Assembly: GCF_040954645.1 (NCBI RefSeq)
Contig: NC_092803.1
Coordinates: 11,409,230 to 11,473,229 of the forward strand
Source: Diabrotica undecimpunctata
Taxonomy: Eukaryota; Arthropoda; Insecta; Coleoptera; Chrysomelidae
DNA: 64,000 bases
Reading direction: 5' to 3'
Under the pieces are notes generated by a model. It made no database searches. It saw only the letters and a list, made by a program, of their open reading frames with translations, and was not told the DNA's origin. Below are positions 37,870-48,527 of this stretch, in pieces. The position numbers were made by a program, and so were the translations under genes. How positions within the stretch are numbered: position 1 is the stretch's first letter; the number at the start of each line of letters is the position of its first letter.

Positions 37870-38345
37870 ACCTAATAATGAGTGTTTTACATCCATTATC
37901 TCTCACTCTTGATAATGGAGTTGTAGAATCTTTTTTAATTTTTTTCAAAAAGTTTCTGGCCTCAAAGGATATTATTAAGCACAGAGAAGGCTTGTCGCCC
38001 CTGTGTATTTCTTTCTTTTGTCTTTGTCGATTGTCTGTAGGCCTATTTACTTATATTCTCGACAAGATTCAATTTCTCTTCCATCTTCCAATATTATATT
38101 TTCGCTGTCTCCTCCTACACACATTTTCTTGTCTTCACTAGCTTGACTTGCAGATCCAATCTTGCGCTAATACTCTTTGTTCGTCAGCAAATCATGGTGT
38201 ACATAGGGTGCTATTGTTATTTAGTGATATCTTCATTCCGCTGCATTTAGTTTTATGTTTTGAGGACTTGTTCCAAGTAAATTTTAAAAAGAGTTGGCGA
38301 CCGACAACATCCTTGTTTGAGTAATTTATTAACTACAAAACCTCC
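37870..38345 (-). pseudogene. RTE-type reverse transcriptase remnant
   Basis: On the minus strand LLKQGCCRSPTLFKIYLEQV (motif B, about 38335-38275) is followed by MKISLNNNSTLCTP, a damaged motif C (FADEQRVLAQD in place of FADDQ) and then ESCREYK near 38055. It then continues in broken frames to about 37870. The order is right for RTE-type RT. The altered catalytic motif and stops show it is dead. A CR1-type tail begins at about 38520 on the same strand. Confidence 0.68.
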
Positions 38346-38519
38346 AGACGTTCTCCCTTTTATTTTTACTTTGTCAGTTGTTCCTTCGTATTGTATAGTC
38401 GTTTAACAGTTTTTATTATATTAATAGCTGACCCGGCCACGCTTTGCTGTGGCTTGGTTATTATACGACTAATATTATGTTTAATTTATTTAACAGAGTA
38501 AGTATTGCATTGATACGCT

Positions 38520-39150
38520 AGAACAATTTTATTATTTTTATTATTATTATATTACAAATAAGGGCAGAGGAGCGAGCTCCTATTATGCCCAAAAATCAAA
38601 AATAAAAAACATCCTTATAAAACTAATACCAATTATAAAGTTAAGTAAACATAAACAATTAAGTATATGATACAAAAGTTGAATGGTGAGAAAATAAATA
38701 AATAAATAAATAATGCTGTCAAAGAAAAAAAAATCCTATAAATAAAATAAACTACAATCAAGTTTATTTTTAAAGATGCTAACACTAGTTGTCGATATGG
38801 TGTCTTGATCCAAATTGTTCCAGATATTAAAGATTCTATTTGGCAAGAAGTTCACCCTGGACCTTGCAGTAGTTTGTTCCCTTTTCAATTTGTATCGATG
38901 GCCTCTTAATCTTTCGTCTTGATTCAAAGTGAATATGGTGCTTAGGTTCCCAAAGTAATGTTTTAAAATACGGAAGGACATAATTAGATCACCTCGAAGA
39001 CGTCGCTGCTCGAATGTCGTAAGATGAGCCATGGATAATCTATCTTCATAGTTAGGTCTTACACGACCGTATGCCAGTCTTGTAGCTTTACGCTGAACAT
39101 TTTCAACTAGGATCTTATGCTTTTGGGCCATCACCATTTGTTGGGTATAT
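38520..39150 (-). mobile_element. CR1-type non-LTR retrotransposon 3' end
   Basis: The minus frame at 39137-38736 (133 residues) reads VQRKATRLAYGRVRPNYEDR, then LTTFEQRRLRGDLIMSFRIL and FLPNRIFNIWNNL, ending SIFKNKLD. This is the C-terminal domain typical of CR1-group ORF2. The 3' UTR includes TTTA repeats (38693-38711) and a hairpin at 38562-38590 (gggca/tgccc outside, aggag/ctcct inside), then a TAA/ATA-rich end near 38520. RT and endonuclease are missing through 5' truncation, and no target duplication is evident. Confidence 0.8.
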
Positions 39151-39154
39151 AGTA

Positions 39155-39740
39155 AAACTAATTACCGCTAATCAAAATTTATTTATTTACACCATAATAA
39201 TGTATTGATCAAATGAACAAATAATAAATTCACAAAGAAGTGTTGCTAGATTTTCGATAAACATGAAATTCATTTCTAATCATTAATTTGAATTTGAGAT
39301 ATTAATACTGAATACCATTGAATTTTATTCGTTACTTTAAGGAAATATTAAGTGAAATGATTTCTCAGCGTTCCTTACAATAATTGTAAGTTGTCTACAT
39401 TTGGCGCAACTCATTAACTGTAAATTATTAACATTTCAGTAAATTTTAATATTTTTAATTTTTAATTTTAATATTGACTTAATGCAAAAAATTTCATTTT
39501 TATTTTTAGCCTAGAGAAAATGTTGAAAATAGTTTGTTTATTGTAAATAAACAATGATGAACATTTTAAAATTATTTTTAATTCTAAACAAAAATAATTC
39601 TTTCAAAAATAAAAATATTTTATTCTCAAGTAAAAATCACATGTTTTAAAACACTTCATATACAACTAATAAAAATATAAACCAATAAAAATGTTTGATA
39701 TCTGATGGTATATGGTATAAATCAGTACATATAACTGTGT
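39155..39740. other. Unassigned AT-rich DNA
   Basis: No gene or repeat was recognised. Confidence 0.35.
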
Positions 39741-39745
39741 GTATA

Positions 39746-40947
39746 CTTCATATAATTTACTTACCATTGCACGTCATCCGCGTCATAGCACGTGAGGTCA
39801 CATGATACCAACACGAAATATTTAGGCGGTAGGTGTGTTCTTTTTTAGAATCACTTTGCCGAGTACACTGGCATTACAGCCACTAGACATATTTTATTAT
39901 ATACGCGTAGAAATAATATTTAAAGATTTCTATTAATGTTAACTTAAAGAAATACACAATAATATGTTTCATTTAATTTGTATAAATGCATTATAAAGCG
40001 TTTTTATGGAGAACATTTGTTCGGAACACACTGTAACTGTCATCGAACGAAGGAAATATTTTGGCATAAACAGGTAACACTTATTTGACAGTTGCGGTGT
40101 TGACACTTTTTGTACTTTATTATTTTGAATTTTAAAGTGAATACCTCTTGTTTTATATTTTTACCTATTTAATAAATAATCTGTTCTTTTTAGAACAAAA
40201 TTAGTGTGTTTAATTTCAAAAATGTCACCTAAGCATTTAAATAGTCGTAAAGAGATGGTAGCTTCTTTGATTCATTATTTTTGAACAGCAACGTGATAAT
40301 AACGGCCCCATTCTACCATTGAATGCTGTTAGAGAAGTATGTAAATGTATGTTTTGTATATTATTGTAGATGCTTAAAATATACATTCTTGTTTAAGCGT
40401 GTAGCTGCAGCTTTAAATTTACATATTTCAACTGTAAGTTATATTTCTCAGGCCGTAAAAACTAATACACTTCTATCTACGCCCAAAAAACGTACCAGGC
40501 CTAAGAAAGTTACCAATACTAATTTAATAAATACAATGAAAATTCGTAATACAATTTACAGTATGTATGACAAAGTAAGTATACTTTTCGTTAGATATCA
40601 TAAAGTGTATTAAGTGCATTTAAAAATTTAGTTGTAACAAAACATTTCAAAGTAAATAAGTAATGAAAAAAGTGTTGTTTTTGTTTAAGTATTCCATTTT
40701 ACATCTTTATACGACGCATACAAGCGGCTCAAATTGTTTTTAACAAGATTATTTTTTAACTATTGTTTTGTTTTTATTTATTTACATTAAATAATAATTT
40801 GTTTTGTTGTATAATCCACTTTTGCAATGGTTATGTGACCTATTTGATTTAAAATGGATTCAGGATTTTTTTATACTTTGGCAACTATGTCAACTTCGAT
40901 CTCTGTAAATGATAATGACGTGTAACGGTAAGTAAATTAGATGGATG
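39746..40947 (+). mobile_element. 1.2-kb non-autonomous TIR element carrying transposase N-terminal exons
   Basis: The ends match the 4.6-kb element: ATAATTTACTTACCATTGC at 39751 and the reverse complement of CATCTAATTTACTTACCGT ending at 40943. Flanking TA lies at 39744-39745 and 40948-40949. Inside, an exon starts ATGTCACCTAAGCATTT at 40221 (MSPKHLNSRKEMVASLIHYF, with one frame slip near 40280). A GTATGT donor at about 40337, an AG acceptor near 40403 and a second exon (ALNLHISTVSYISQAVKTN, then TPKKRTRPKK) ending at a GTAAGT at about 40576 follow. This is a helix-turn-helix DNA-binding region, and the catalytic part has been deleted. Both TIRs remain, so it could be moved in trans by a related transposase. 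Confidence 0.82.
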
Positions 40948-40954
40948 TATATGA

Positions 40955-41455
40955 AAATAAAACTGTTTTTATTATTTTTCTTACAATTTAATCATATTTT
41001 CTCAAGTTTAAGCGAAACGAAAAAAGTAAATAAACACTGCTGTTAAAACAATTTTCAATAATTCTGTTTGAAAAACGTTTTGTTAAAAACTTTGTCTTTT
41101 CTTATAAAAGACTGTTATAGTTTATTTTTATGAACGAGAGAGTAATTAGCATAATTTTAACTGGTAGCTCCGACCACTCCATGGGCGTGCTCAAGATTAA
41201 TTGAAAAATTACTTTGAATAATTGTAAAAAATAAATGAATTATTTCAGTGTTATAAAGTGTTATGTGTATGTAAACAAAAGTGACCTCTTTTATCACACA
41301 CTATATTAGAACTGACTGGCCTACATTAAAAAGGGTTTTAAAAAATTCACATTTTTTTTAATTTTTAAAAATTACAAAAGAGAAAAAGAGTTTTTAAAAC
41401 CGTCTAAGGTATGTTAAATAGATGAATAAAAATATTAATATAAAACTTACAGCTA
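40955..41455. other. Unassigned AT-rich DNA
   Basis: No gene seen. Short inverted words (aaagggttttaaaa at about 41330, gagtttttaaaac at about 41388) may be remains of the DDE transposon end that contains the next gene. Confidence 0.3.
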
Positions 41456-41459
41456 CTTG

Positions 41460-42703
41460 TTACAAATCCAAATCAGATTCAGAAGATGAACTTTCAGAAC
41501 CAAGATTTATAATAACTGGCTCGATCATTTTATCAGTAATATTGTCCAGCTTCCACATTTTTTCCTCTTCTTTAATAGTGTGATTTACTGCCTTTTCCCA
41601 GTTTTCAGGTTTTACATTATTTACGGCCTCCAAAAACAACTGTTTAACATCATGAATTTTAAAAGTGGTATTTTTTCTTGAAACTTCACTCTTTATCTGT
41701 GCCCATACCAGTTCAATCGGGTTTAATTCACAATGATATGGTGGGGATCTAAGTACTGTCATTCCACGATTTTTGGCAATTTCATCAATTTCGTATTTTT
41801 TAAATTTTTCTTTATGAAGGGCACACAACGAATAAAGTTCCTTTCTTATAGATCCGGGATGGTACGTAATATTTTTTGAACTCAGCCAATTCTGCAAGTC
41901 TTTTTTTAACCACTTGGTTGTGGGCAGTCCTTCTATAAGTCTGGAGTGATAACTTGCATTATCCATTACTATTACACAGTTCTTAGGAAGAAGATCTATC
42001 ATTTGTTCGAACCATTCTTGAAAGACATCAGCGTTCATGTCTTCATGGTAGTCACCGGTACGAGTTGATTCAAAAGTTAATAAACCATCTTCAACAAAAC
42101 CGTCTGAACTGCCAATGTGTACTATTATCAGCCTGCGTCCCTTTCCTGATGGTGGGTTTAAACCAGTAGATAAGTTATTTACAAAAGCGTGCCTTTGACT
42201 TGTAACAGTTTCTTCCTGCCAAAATTTATTTGGTGTATGACCCTCGTTGATCCATGTTTCATCAAGATAAAATATTTTTCTTTTTTGGTTTCTCATTTCC
42301 TTTATGGTTCTTAGAAAATGTCTTCTCTATATGACAATATCGCTTCTTTCTAATAAAATAGACTTTCTGGGATTCTTTTTTCAGCGGAAGCCTATTTCTT
42401 TTAAAAGTTTCCATAACGTACTTCGACTCATTTCTGGGTAATCCTTATCATCTCGAACTGAGACAAGAACTTTATCCAATGTTGGAAATTCTTGTCTAAA
42501 GAAGAATTCATGCACTTTCCGTCGAAGTCCTTCTTTAAAATGATATTCTATTTGAAATTTTTGTTTCCCTGGAGCATTACGTGGCATTTGAAAACTACCA
42601 CATTTCTCTTCTTTAATAACTCTGTAAATCGTAGATTTCCCAACATCAAGTGTACTGCTAACTAACTCAACGGTCTCATCAACACTTTCACATAAACGTT
42701 TGT
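41460..42703 (-). pseudogene. IS630/Tc1/mariner-group DDE transposase, D-to-E spacing 82 residues, two stop codons
   Basis: The exon begins after a TTTACAG acceptor (AG at 42704-42705). It encodes a helix-turn-helix (VDETVELVSSTLDVGKSTIY), then RNAPGKQKFQIEYHFKEGLR, and a DDE domain. In the last 278 residues the catalytic set is D12 (FYLDETW), D112 (VIVMDNASYH) and E195 (CELNPIELVW). Between D112 and E195 there are 82 residues, against 34-41 in Tc1/mariner. The C-terminus is acidic (ESSSSESDLDL). Two in-frame stops, TGA at 42381-42383 and TAG at 42327-42329, are each one base from TGG. The upstream exon is not located with confidence. I found no TIR pair around it. Confidence 0.85.
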
Positions 42704-42709
42704 CTGTAA

Positions 42710-43480
42710 ATGATTTAAAACAAAAGAATTAAATGTTTGATTGTTGAAACCCTTACTTCGTGGAATGCACTCATTTCAGATAAAATAAAACGTTTTATTT
42801 TATCTACAGAATTAAACTTTATTTTGCAAATAGGTAGGTACTTATTAAACTTTTATTGGTTATAACCAATAAAATAAACATCTTACATTTCTTGCAAATT
42901 CATTAGTACCTGTTAACCTCCATCACTCCGACACTGGCAACCTTATTTAGGGATTAGTAACCCTCACAACTATTGTATTTTATTCTGCTCCAACCTTTAT
43001 ACCTGGTGGTCATACTTAATTTAAAATTGTTTTCCTATATACTTCTGTAAACTTGTTGATCAACAGTTTAGGGATTTGCATACATAATTTATTGTTTTAT
43101 TACTCTCTCATACATAAAAATACACTATAATTTCGGTCCTTAAGGTTTTTAATTAATGTAACAGTGATTTAAAAAAGAAGCTATCTTGGCTCCTAAGCGT
43201 CTTAGAACCTTTTTTCTTGTACATAATGTTGTGTTTTAACCAGTTTCCGAATAGTTTTTGACATTTAATTTGAAATAAATTCTACGAGGTTATTGTAAAT
43301 GTTTATAAGCCTAAAAAGTGCTATTTATTATTAAATCATTTTGTGTACATAAATGTAATTTTTTTAACCTTTTTTGTATAGGTTATTAGTAGGTATGTTT
43401 TAACGAAAAAAGTAAGCCCCAAAATATTTAGATCAGTTCAGTCAAATTATTTGGATCAGCCTTAGAAAATGGCTCAAAAT
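42710..43480. other. Unassigned DNA upstream of the DDE transposase
   Basis: On the minus strand a GTAAGG donor at about 42757, about 50-65 bp before the transposase exon, hints at a short intron. The preceding exon frame is not clear. The rest shows nothing recognisable. Confidence 0.3.
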
Positions 43481-43486
43481 AGCTTT

Positions 43487-45810
43487 TTTTTCTTCTTCTT
43501 CAGTGCCTTATCCGGTCCGGATGTTGGCGATCATCAAGGCTATCATGGTTTTGTTGACTGCTCTGCGAAACAGCTCCGCTGAGGTCATCCCAAACCATTG
43601 TCGGAGATTTTTCAACCACGAGATACGACGGCGTCCCGGTCCTCTTCTGCCAAATACTTTACCCTGCATAACAAGTTGAAGAATTCGATATTTTTCTTCG
43701 TTCCGCATCACGTGGCCGAGGTACTCAAGCTTACGTTGTTTAATTAAATTAAGCACTTCTTTTTCTTTTGTCATGCGCTGTAGGACCTCAACGTTGGTGA
43801 CATGGTCCACATAAGATATTTTTAGTATCCTTCTGTATATCCACATCTCGAAGGCTTCGATTCGTTTTTCAGTGGCTTGCGTCAGTGTCCAGGCTTCAAC
43901 TCCATATAGTAACACTGGAAGAACGTAGCACCTCACTATCCGCATCTTGGTTCCCAAACTGAGATCACTGCAGCACAGCAAGGATCTCAACTTAATAAAT
44001 GTAGACCGTGCCATTTCAATTCTGGATCTAATCTCTTGAGCATAGTCCCATTGTACGTTGAGGGTAGTTCCGAGGTAAGTGAATCTGTCGACTCTCTGGA
44101 TCTCTTCGCTACCTGCCATTAGTGCCCCGGGATCTAAATTTGTACGGCTGACAACCATGAATTTAGTTTTCTTAATATTGAGGTTCAGTCCGTATGTTAC
44201 GCTCACAGTTCGCACTCGGTCTAGTAAGGCCTGCAGATCGTTTAGGCTGGTTGCTAGTAACACGGTGTCATCGGCGTAGCGGATATTATTGATGTATTCA
44301 CCGTTCACTCGGATTCCCATGTCTAGGTTTGTGAGGGCTTCATTAAAAATCTCCTCAGAGTATATATTGAAAAGAGTCGGCGATAGCACACATCCTTGCC
44401 TTACTCCTCGCATGATCTTCACTTGGTCGGTCAGCTGGTCTTCGACCTTGACTTGAGCACGCTGGTTCCAGTATAAATTCATGATGATCCGAATGTCCTT
44501 CTCATCCAATCCTACTTTTTGTAGTGCGGTGACCATCTTCTGGTGCTGACAACGGTCAAATGCCTTGGCGTAGTCAATAAAACAAATATAGACATCACAA
44601 CTGACATCGCGGCATCTCTGAAGTAGGACTTGTAAGGTGAAAAGTGCTTCACGTGTACCCATAGAATTGCGGAATCCGAATTGCATTTCACCGACATTTT
44701 CTTCGCATTTCTTGTAAATTCTGGCATGTATGATTTTAAGAAAAATTTTAAGTGCATGACTCATAAGACTGATAGTTCGGAAATCTTCGCACGTTTTCGC
44801 AGATCGTTTTTTTGGTAGCGTTACAAATGTTGACAATAGCCATTCCTCTGGGATATTACCTGAATCGTATATGGCGTTGAACAGTTCAGTTAACTCCTTC
44901 GTGCTCACTTCACTCATCACCTTAATAAGTTCAACGGGTATTTCGGCTTTTTTTAAGGAGAAGATATTCCCGAATAACCCGTCCATATTTTCGCGAATTG
45001 TTTTATATTTTATTCCTTCATGTTCCTGGGCCCCGTTTGTATTATTATTTCCTTTTATATATCGGAATAAGATTCTTGTTTTCAGGACGTATTATATATA
45101 ATCTATTCTTAATCTTGTTTTCTGTTTAATGATTATATAATCAATAATTGACCTGAGGTTATGTGTCTTTTGTGTTCAGATATATTTGTGTCTATCTCTA
45201 TGTTAATAGAAGTAATTTAAAATTTTTAGATTATTTTCGCAGCATGTTATTTATAATTCAATTTTTATTGTCGTTTATATTGTCTTCGCCATATGGGTCA
45301 AAAACATTATTTTTTAATTTTTTTCCTACTCGTCCATTGAGATCTCCAAGTATTATTATTTCTCTAGATATTTTTTGTTCTTTTTCTCAACTGTTACATC
45401 AGCATATTCTATATACATCATATTATGTCTTAGATATCAACTGCTTTGTAAATATAGACAAAAATAAAATATTAATACAGAAAAAAAAAGAAAACAATAA
45501 AAATAGCGAAAAAAACAAAAAACAAAAGGCAAACAAGAAAACATAGGATATAAAAAATTTATGAAAACAATGGATAGGGAATGAAGAGAAACGACAATTA
45601 ATAGGGGGTTCTAAAGGAAAAGATAAAAAATATTTTTTTAAAAAATAAGATAATAAACAAAGGGGACAACAATACAAAGAAAGAGTAAAGATTGGGACAT
45701 TGAATGTAAGAAGTACTTATGAATATGTAGTGTTAAAAAAATTTAGATGAAATAATGGAAGACGATAAAATTGTCATCTTAACCATCCAAGAAAAAAACC
45801 AATTGGTAAA
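43487..45810 (-). mobile_element. RTE-type element (family A) with long open RT and an inverted 5' end
   Basis: On the minus strand, an endonuclease remnant at about 45380-45240 (IIILGDLNGRVG) precedes a degraded linker and an open RT frame (43508-44986). The element ends at an AAG-type microsatellite (43487-43502). At 45400-45810 the direction flips: an A-rich leader is followed on the plus strand by VKIGTLNVRSTYEYVVL (about 45690), the start of the endonuclease. The body therefore carries an inverted 5' segment, as produced by twin priming in other target-primed elements. It ends where another RTE 3' fragment begins at about 45815. Confidence 0.75.
43508..44986 (-). CDS. RTE-type reverse transcriptase, 492-codon open frame
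   Basis: The frame holds all RT core motifs: RTISLMSHALKIFLKIIHAR (residues 70-89), motif A with D138 (FIDYAKAFDR), motif B (GVRQGCVLSPTLFN, residues 194-207), and motif C YADD (237-240). Then come DRFTYLGTTLN, the LLYGVEAWT region, and the C-terminal GRRGPGRRRISWLKNLRQW. The enzyme would copy its RNA at a nicked target site. The reading frame continues upstream of the methionine at 44986 for at least 15 more codons without a stop, so 44986 need not be the start. The endonuclease is not in frame, so the element is unlikely to be autonomous. It is the best-preserved RT in the window. Confidence 0.88.
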   Translation of the reverse strand: MDGLFGNIFSLKKAEIPVELIKVMSEVSTKELTELFNAIYDSGNIPEEWLLSTFVTLPKKRSAKTCEDFRTISLMSHALKIFLKIIHARIYKKCEENVGEMQFGFRNSMGTREALFTLQVLLQRCRDVSCDVYICFIDYAKAFDRCQHQKMVTALQKVGLDEKDIRIIMNLYWNQRAQVKVEDQLTDQVKIMRGVRQGCVLSPTLFNIYSEEIFNEALTNLDMGIRVNGEYINNIRYADDTVLLATSLNDLQALLDRVRTVSVTYGLNLNIKKTKFMVVSRTNLDPGALMAGSEEIQRVDRFTYLGTTLNVQWDYAQEIRSRIEMARSTFIKLRSLLCCSDLSLGTKMRIVRCYVLPVLLYGVEAWTLTQATEKRIEAFEMWIYRRILKISYVDHVTNVEVLQRMTKEKEVLNLIKQRKLEYLGHVMRNEEKYRILQLVMQGKVFGRRGPGRRRISWLKNLRQWFGMTSAELFRRAVNKTMIALMIANIRTG

Positions 45811-45814
45811 TTGA

Positions 45815-46125
45815 ATAGTACTCCTTTACTTTACTTTGCTCCGTGGCATTACAACCCTTCGTGATTTTCAGCCGACTTGACAACCTGCCTCAATTCGTCT
45901 CTATTTTGGGCAAACTCCATCCAATTCTCCAGCTCACACCTTTAAGGTAATCTGCTATATTATCTCCTCGCCGAAGTCGAGGTCGTCCACGTAGTCTTCT
46001 TCCAGTTAGAGCTTCTTCCCACACCAGCCTTACTATTCTTTTATGTTTCTGGATTTAAGTTCTTTAACCACCCTGAGTTAGGGCTCCAGGACGTTCTAGG
46101 TTCCCGTATTCATTGTCTTTGTCGT
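45815..46125 (-). mobile_element. RTE-type 3' terminal fragment joined to an endonuclease start
   Basis: On the minus strand about 46030-45815 reads WEEALTGRRLRGRPRLRRGD and WRIGW. It then ends in the 3' untranslated words aagggttgtaatgccacgga and an AAGTA-type tail. This is an RTE-type C-terminus. Just upstream (about 46125-46060) NTGTWNV, with its Trp codon replaced by a stop, resembles an endonuclease start. The two are fused by an internal deletion or by two separate insertions. Confidence 0.55.
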
Positions 46126-46129
46126 CACT

Positions 46130-47120
46130 TTTGTCGTCTTAAGATCCGTCCTTAGCCGAAGCACGTGTTTGATTTTCATAACTGGTTGTTTTTTTTTACA
46201 AGAAGGAATATTTAGTCCCTTAATTAACCTCCCTCCTTTTTCATCATGGACTTGAGACAAGGCAACGACGGAGTTAATGGAATAGTCAAAATATAGAAAA
46301 GTATTCTCTTCAAACGCGACAAAGTGCGATAAAACAATTTTTTGGTGGTGGTTCATAATCCACGTTTCACTAGTATACATCACTATGGGTCTGATTACTG
46401 TCTCGTAGACTCTCAGGTTAGCTGTTATTGACACATTTTTTGCTTTCAGTAATGAATTTAGTGACCTCATCGCTCTGCTTCCCTTCATTAATCTTTTGTC
46501 TATCTCTTTTTCTTCTTTTCCCGTGTTCGTTATGGTTACTCATAAGTATTCAAATTTTGACACTTTTTTAAAACTATAGACAGTCTCTGTTCCTTTCATT
46601 TTGATATATTTGTTATGTCTCCTCTCATTTCCATATATTGCGTTTTTGTTTGGTTTATTATTAATTTGTATCTTTTCGTTTTTTCTTCAAAGTTCTTGAA
46701 AACTTTTTCTAAATGTTATTTTTGTTCTCGCTAGTATCACCACATCATCCGCGTACGCTATGCACTGTTCCCTGCTATTGAAAATAGTCCTGTTTGCGCT
46801 CATATTTGATCTTCTTACGATTTGTTCTAATACTAGGTTCAATAAATTTTTTTGATAGCGGATCCGCTTGTTTTAAACCTCTATTCACAGTGAGCTGTCT
46901 TGAAAAGCTTCCTTCCATTGTTACCCTATTCATCGTGATCCTAAGCGTCATTCTCACTAGCCTTATAAGCTTTTCTGATCTTCTCATGGCTTCATTAGCA
47001 TCGTTCGATTTAGGGAGTCATATGCTTGTTTAAAATCGATAAATAGCATAGGTAATCCTAAGTTTTTTTTATAACTATTATTTTGTATTAATTTTAACAT
47101 ACTTATTTGATCAGCATTTT
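46130..47120 (-). mobile_element. RTE-type fragment (family C), copy 1
   Basis: 46349-47120 is nearly identical to 48752-49534. On the minus strand the frame 47214-46984 gives [20 protein letters not shown] (motif A Asp). Then come [20 protein letters not shown] (46985-46775), motif C YADD intact near 46755, and the thumb with [20 protein letters not shown] (46488), ending at YTSETWIMN near 46350. Outside this block at both ends the sequence differs from copy 2. Stops lie between motifs. 46130-46348 shows no family resemblance that I can name. Confidence 0.82.
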
Positions 47121-47224
47121 TTGAAGTAGGATTCATGGTGTCCGAGCAGACAAATATATAGATAGAATAAGATAGATTTCCAAGAAATATCAGACGGAAT
47201 ATATTATTGCACATGAAGCACTAT

Positions 47225-47630
47225 AGAAAAAAGGAAATAGAAATTAGAAAAGAGTTTATGATGAAAAAGTAAGTAATTTGCTAGAAAAGATACAAAAATA
47301 TGACATAAACTTAATTATTCGAAATATGAAGAAAAAAGTAGGAGCTGAATACAATATGAAGAAAAAGTCTGTATAATAAATTAAATGCAAATGCAAAAAA
47401 GCTAAATAAAAACAGTTAGCGCAAGTTTTGATTACAAGAAAACCACAGAACAACACGAACAACTCTCCACGGATCGACCACATTATAATAGATAATAAAC
47501 ATGCCACTCCAATTATCCATCATACACATATGCCAAATAATAGACACACTTAAACAAGAGCTGTCAAAGCCAAGCACTTTAAAAGAGAGCCAAACGTACC
47601 AAATAAAGTGGTTTTAAAATATATCAGAAA
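47225..47630 (+). pseudogene. RTE-type endonuclease fragment
   Basis: The plus strand reads LLEKIQKYDINLIIRNM, then KKVGAEY (normally IIGDMNAKVG), and later RIDHIIIDNKHA (normally IDHI with a ..DSDH following). This is a degraded apurinic-type endonuclease with many stops. Confidence 0.55.
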
Positions 47631-47634
47631 AGAA

Positions 47635-48235
47635 CATCAGAATATGCTAGACCATTGACACAAACTACATGCTAACATAAAACCTAGAATCTTAGAAACC
47701 TTAGCATTTAAAAGTATCTACTACTTGGTCTGATAATAGGGTGCAAACTTCAGAATATGCCATCCCTTTTTACATACAATACCTGATTAGTTTAGATTGT
47801 GAGTACAGGTCTTCTCATTACTAACATAGTTAATAACAAAAATTTATTTACAATTTGTGGTTCACTTCCAAAATATTGTTAGCTAAAGATACCTTTCAAG
47901 AGATAAGTGATTAATGAACAAAGACAATTAGTGAAAAATCCAATTAAAACTAACGCACCTTATGCAAGCATTACATAAAGTAATCTTTAAAAATCGACAC
48001 TGAAACGACAATGTTAACAACGACGAAAACAAACACTTCTTACTAATATTCACCTCGTAATCGATTTGTTAATGAACATGCGACACTTCTTCTGCATAGA
48101 GTAGGTAGACGTAGGTATCAAGATAAGTAAAAGTAACCTTTTATTGACAATATGAAACAATTTGTACGTGTGATTCTTGATCTAGTTCACCGGTATTAAC
48201 ACATAACGAAAAAAAAGCCAACGGTACCCTTCCAC
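47635..48235. other. Upstream region of the cuticle-type gene
   Basis: AT-rich with no coding signal. It directly precedes the TATA box of the gene at 48349 and probably includes its control sequences, but I cannot point to a known factor site. Confidence 0.4.
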
Positions 48236-48241
48236 AAACTA

Positions 48242-48247
48242 TATAAA
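48242..48247 (+). promoter_or_regulatory. TATA box of the cuticle-type gene (initiator near 48270)
   Basis: TATAAA lies 28 bp upstream of an initiator-like TTCAACA whose A is at 48270, and 79 bp upstream of the initial ATG adenine minus 28. The spacing and context are right for an insect TATA/Inr core promoter. No upstream enhancer elements were identified. Confidence 0.7.
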
Positions 48248-48348
48248 GTGTATGGGATTCCAAAGATTCAACATAGACACATCGCTTGTTCAATCAACCG
48301 TATCGTATTTTGAGTTCTTTGGAATTACTATAACTTAACATTTTCAAA

Positions 48349-48400
48349 ATGAAATTCTTGGTAAGTACCTTTACATTTTATTCAAAATTATATATATATG

Positions 48401-48431
<31 letters not shown>

Positions 48432-48432
48432 G

Positions 48433-48527
<95 letters not shown>

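Noticed and set aside
45163..45546. 127-codon frame ending in a Lys/Asn-rich tail
   Set aside because: The N-terminal part is antisense to the endonuclease remnant, and the tail is the A-rich leader of the inverted RTE 5' end.
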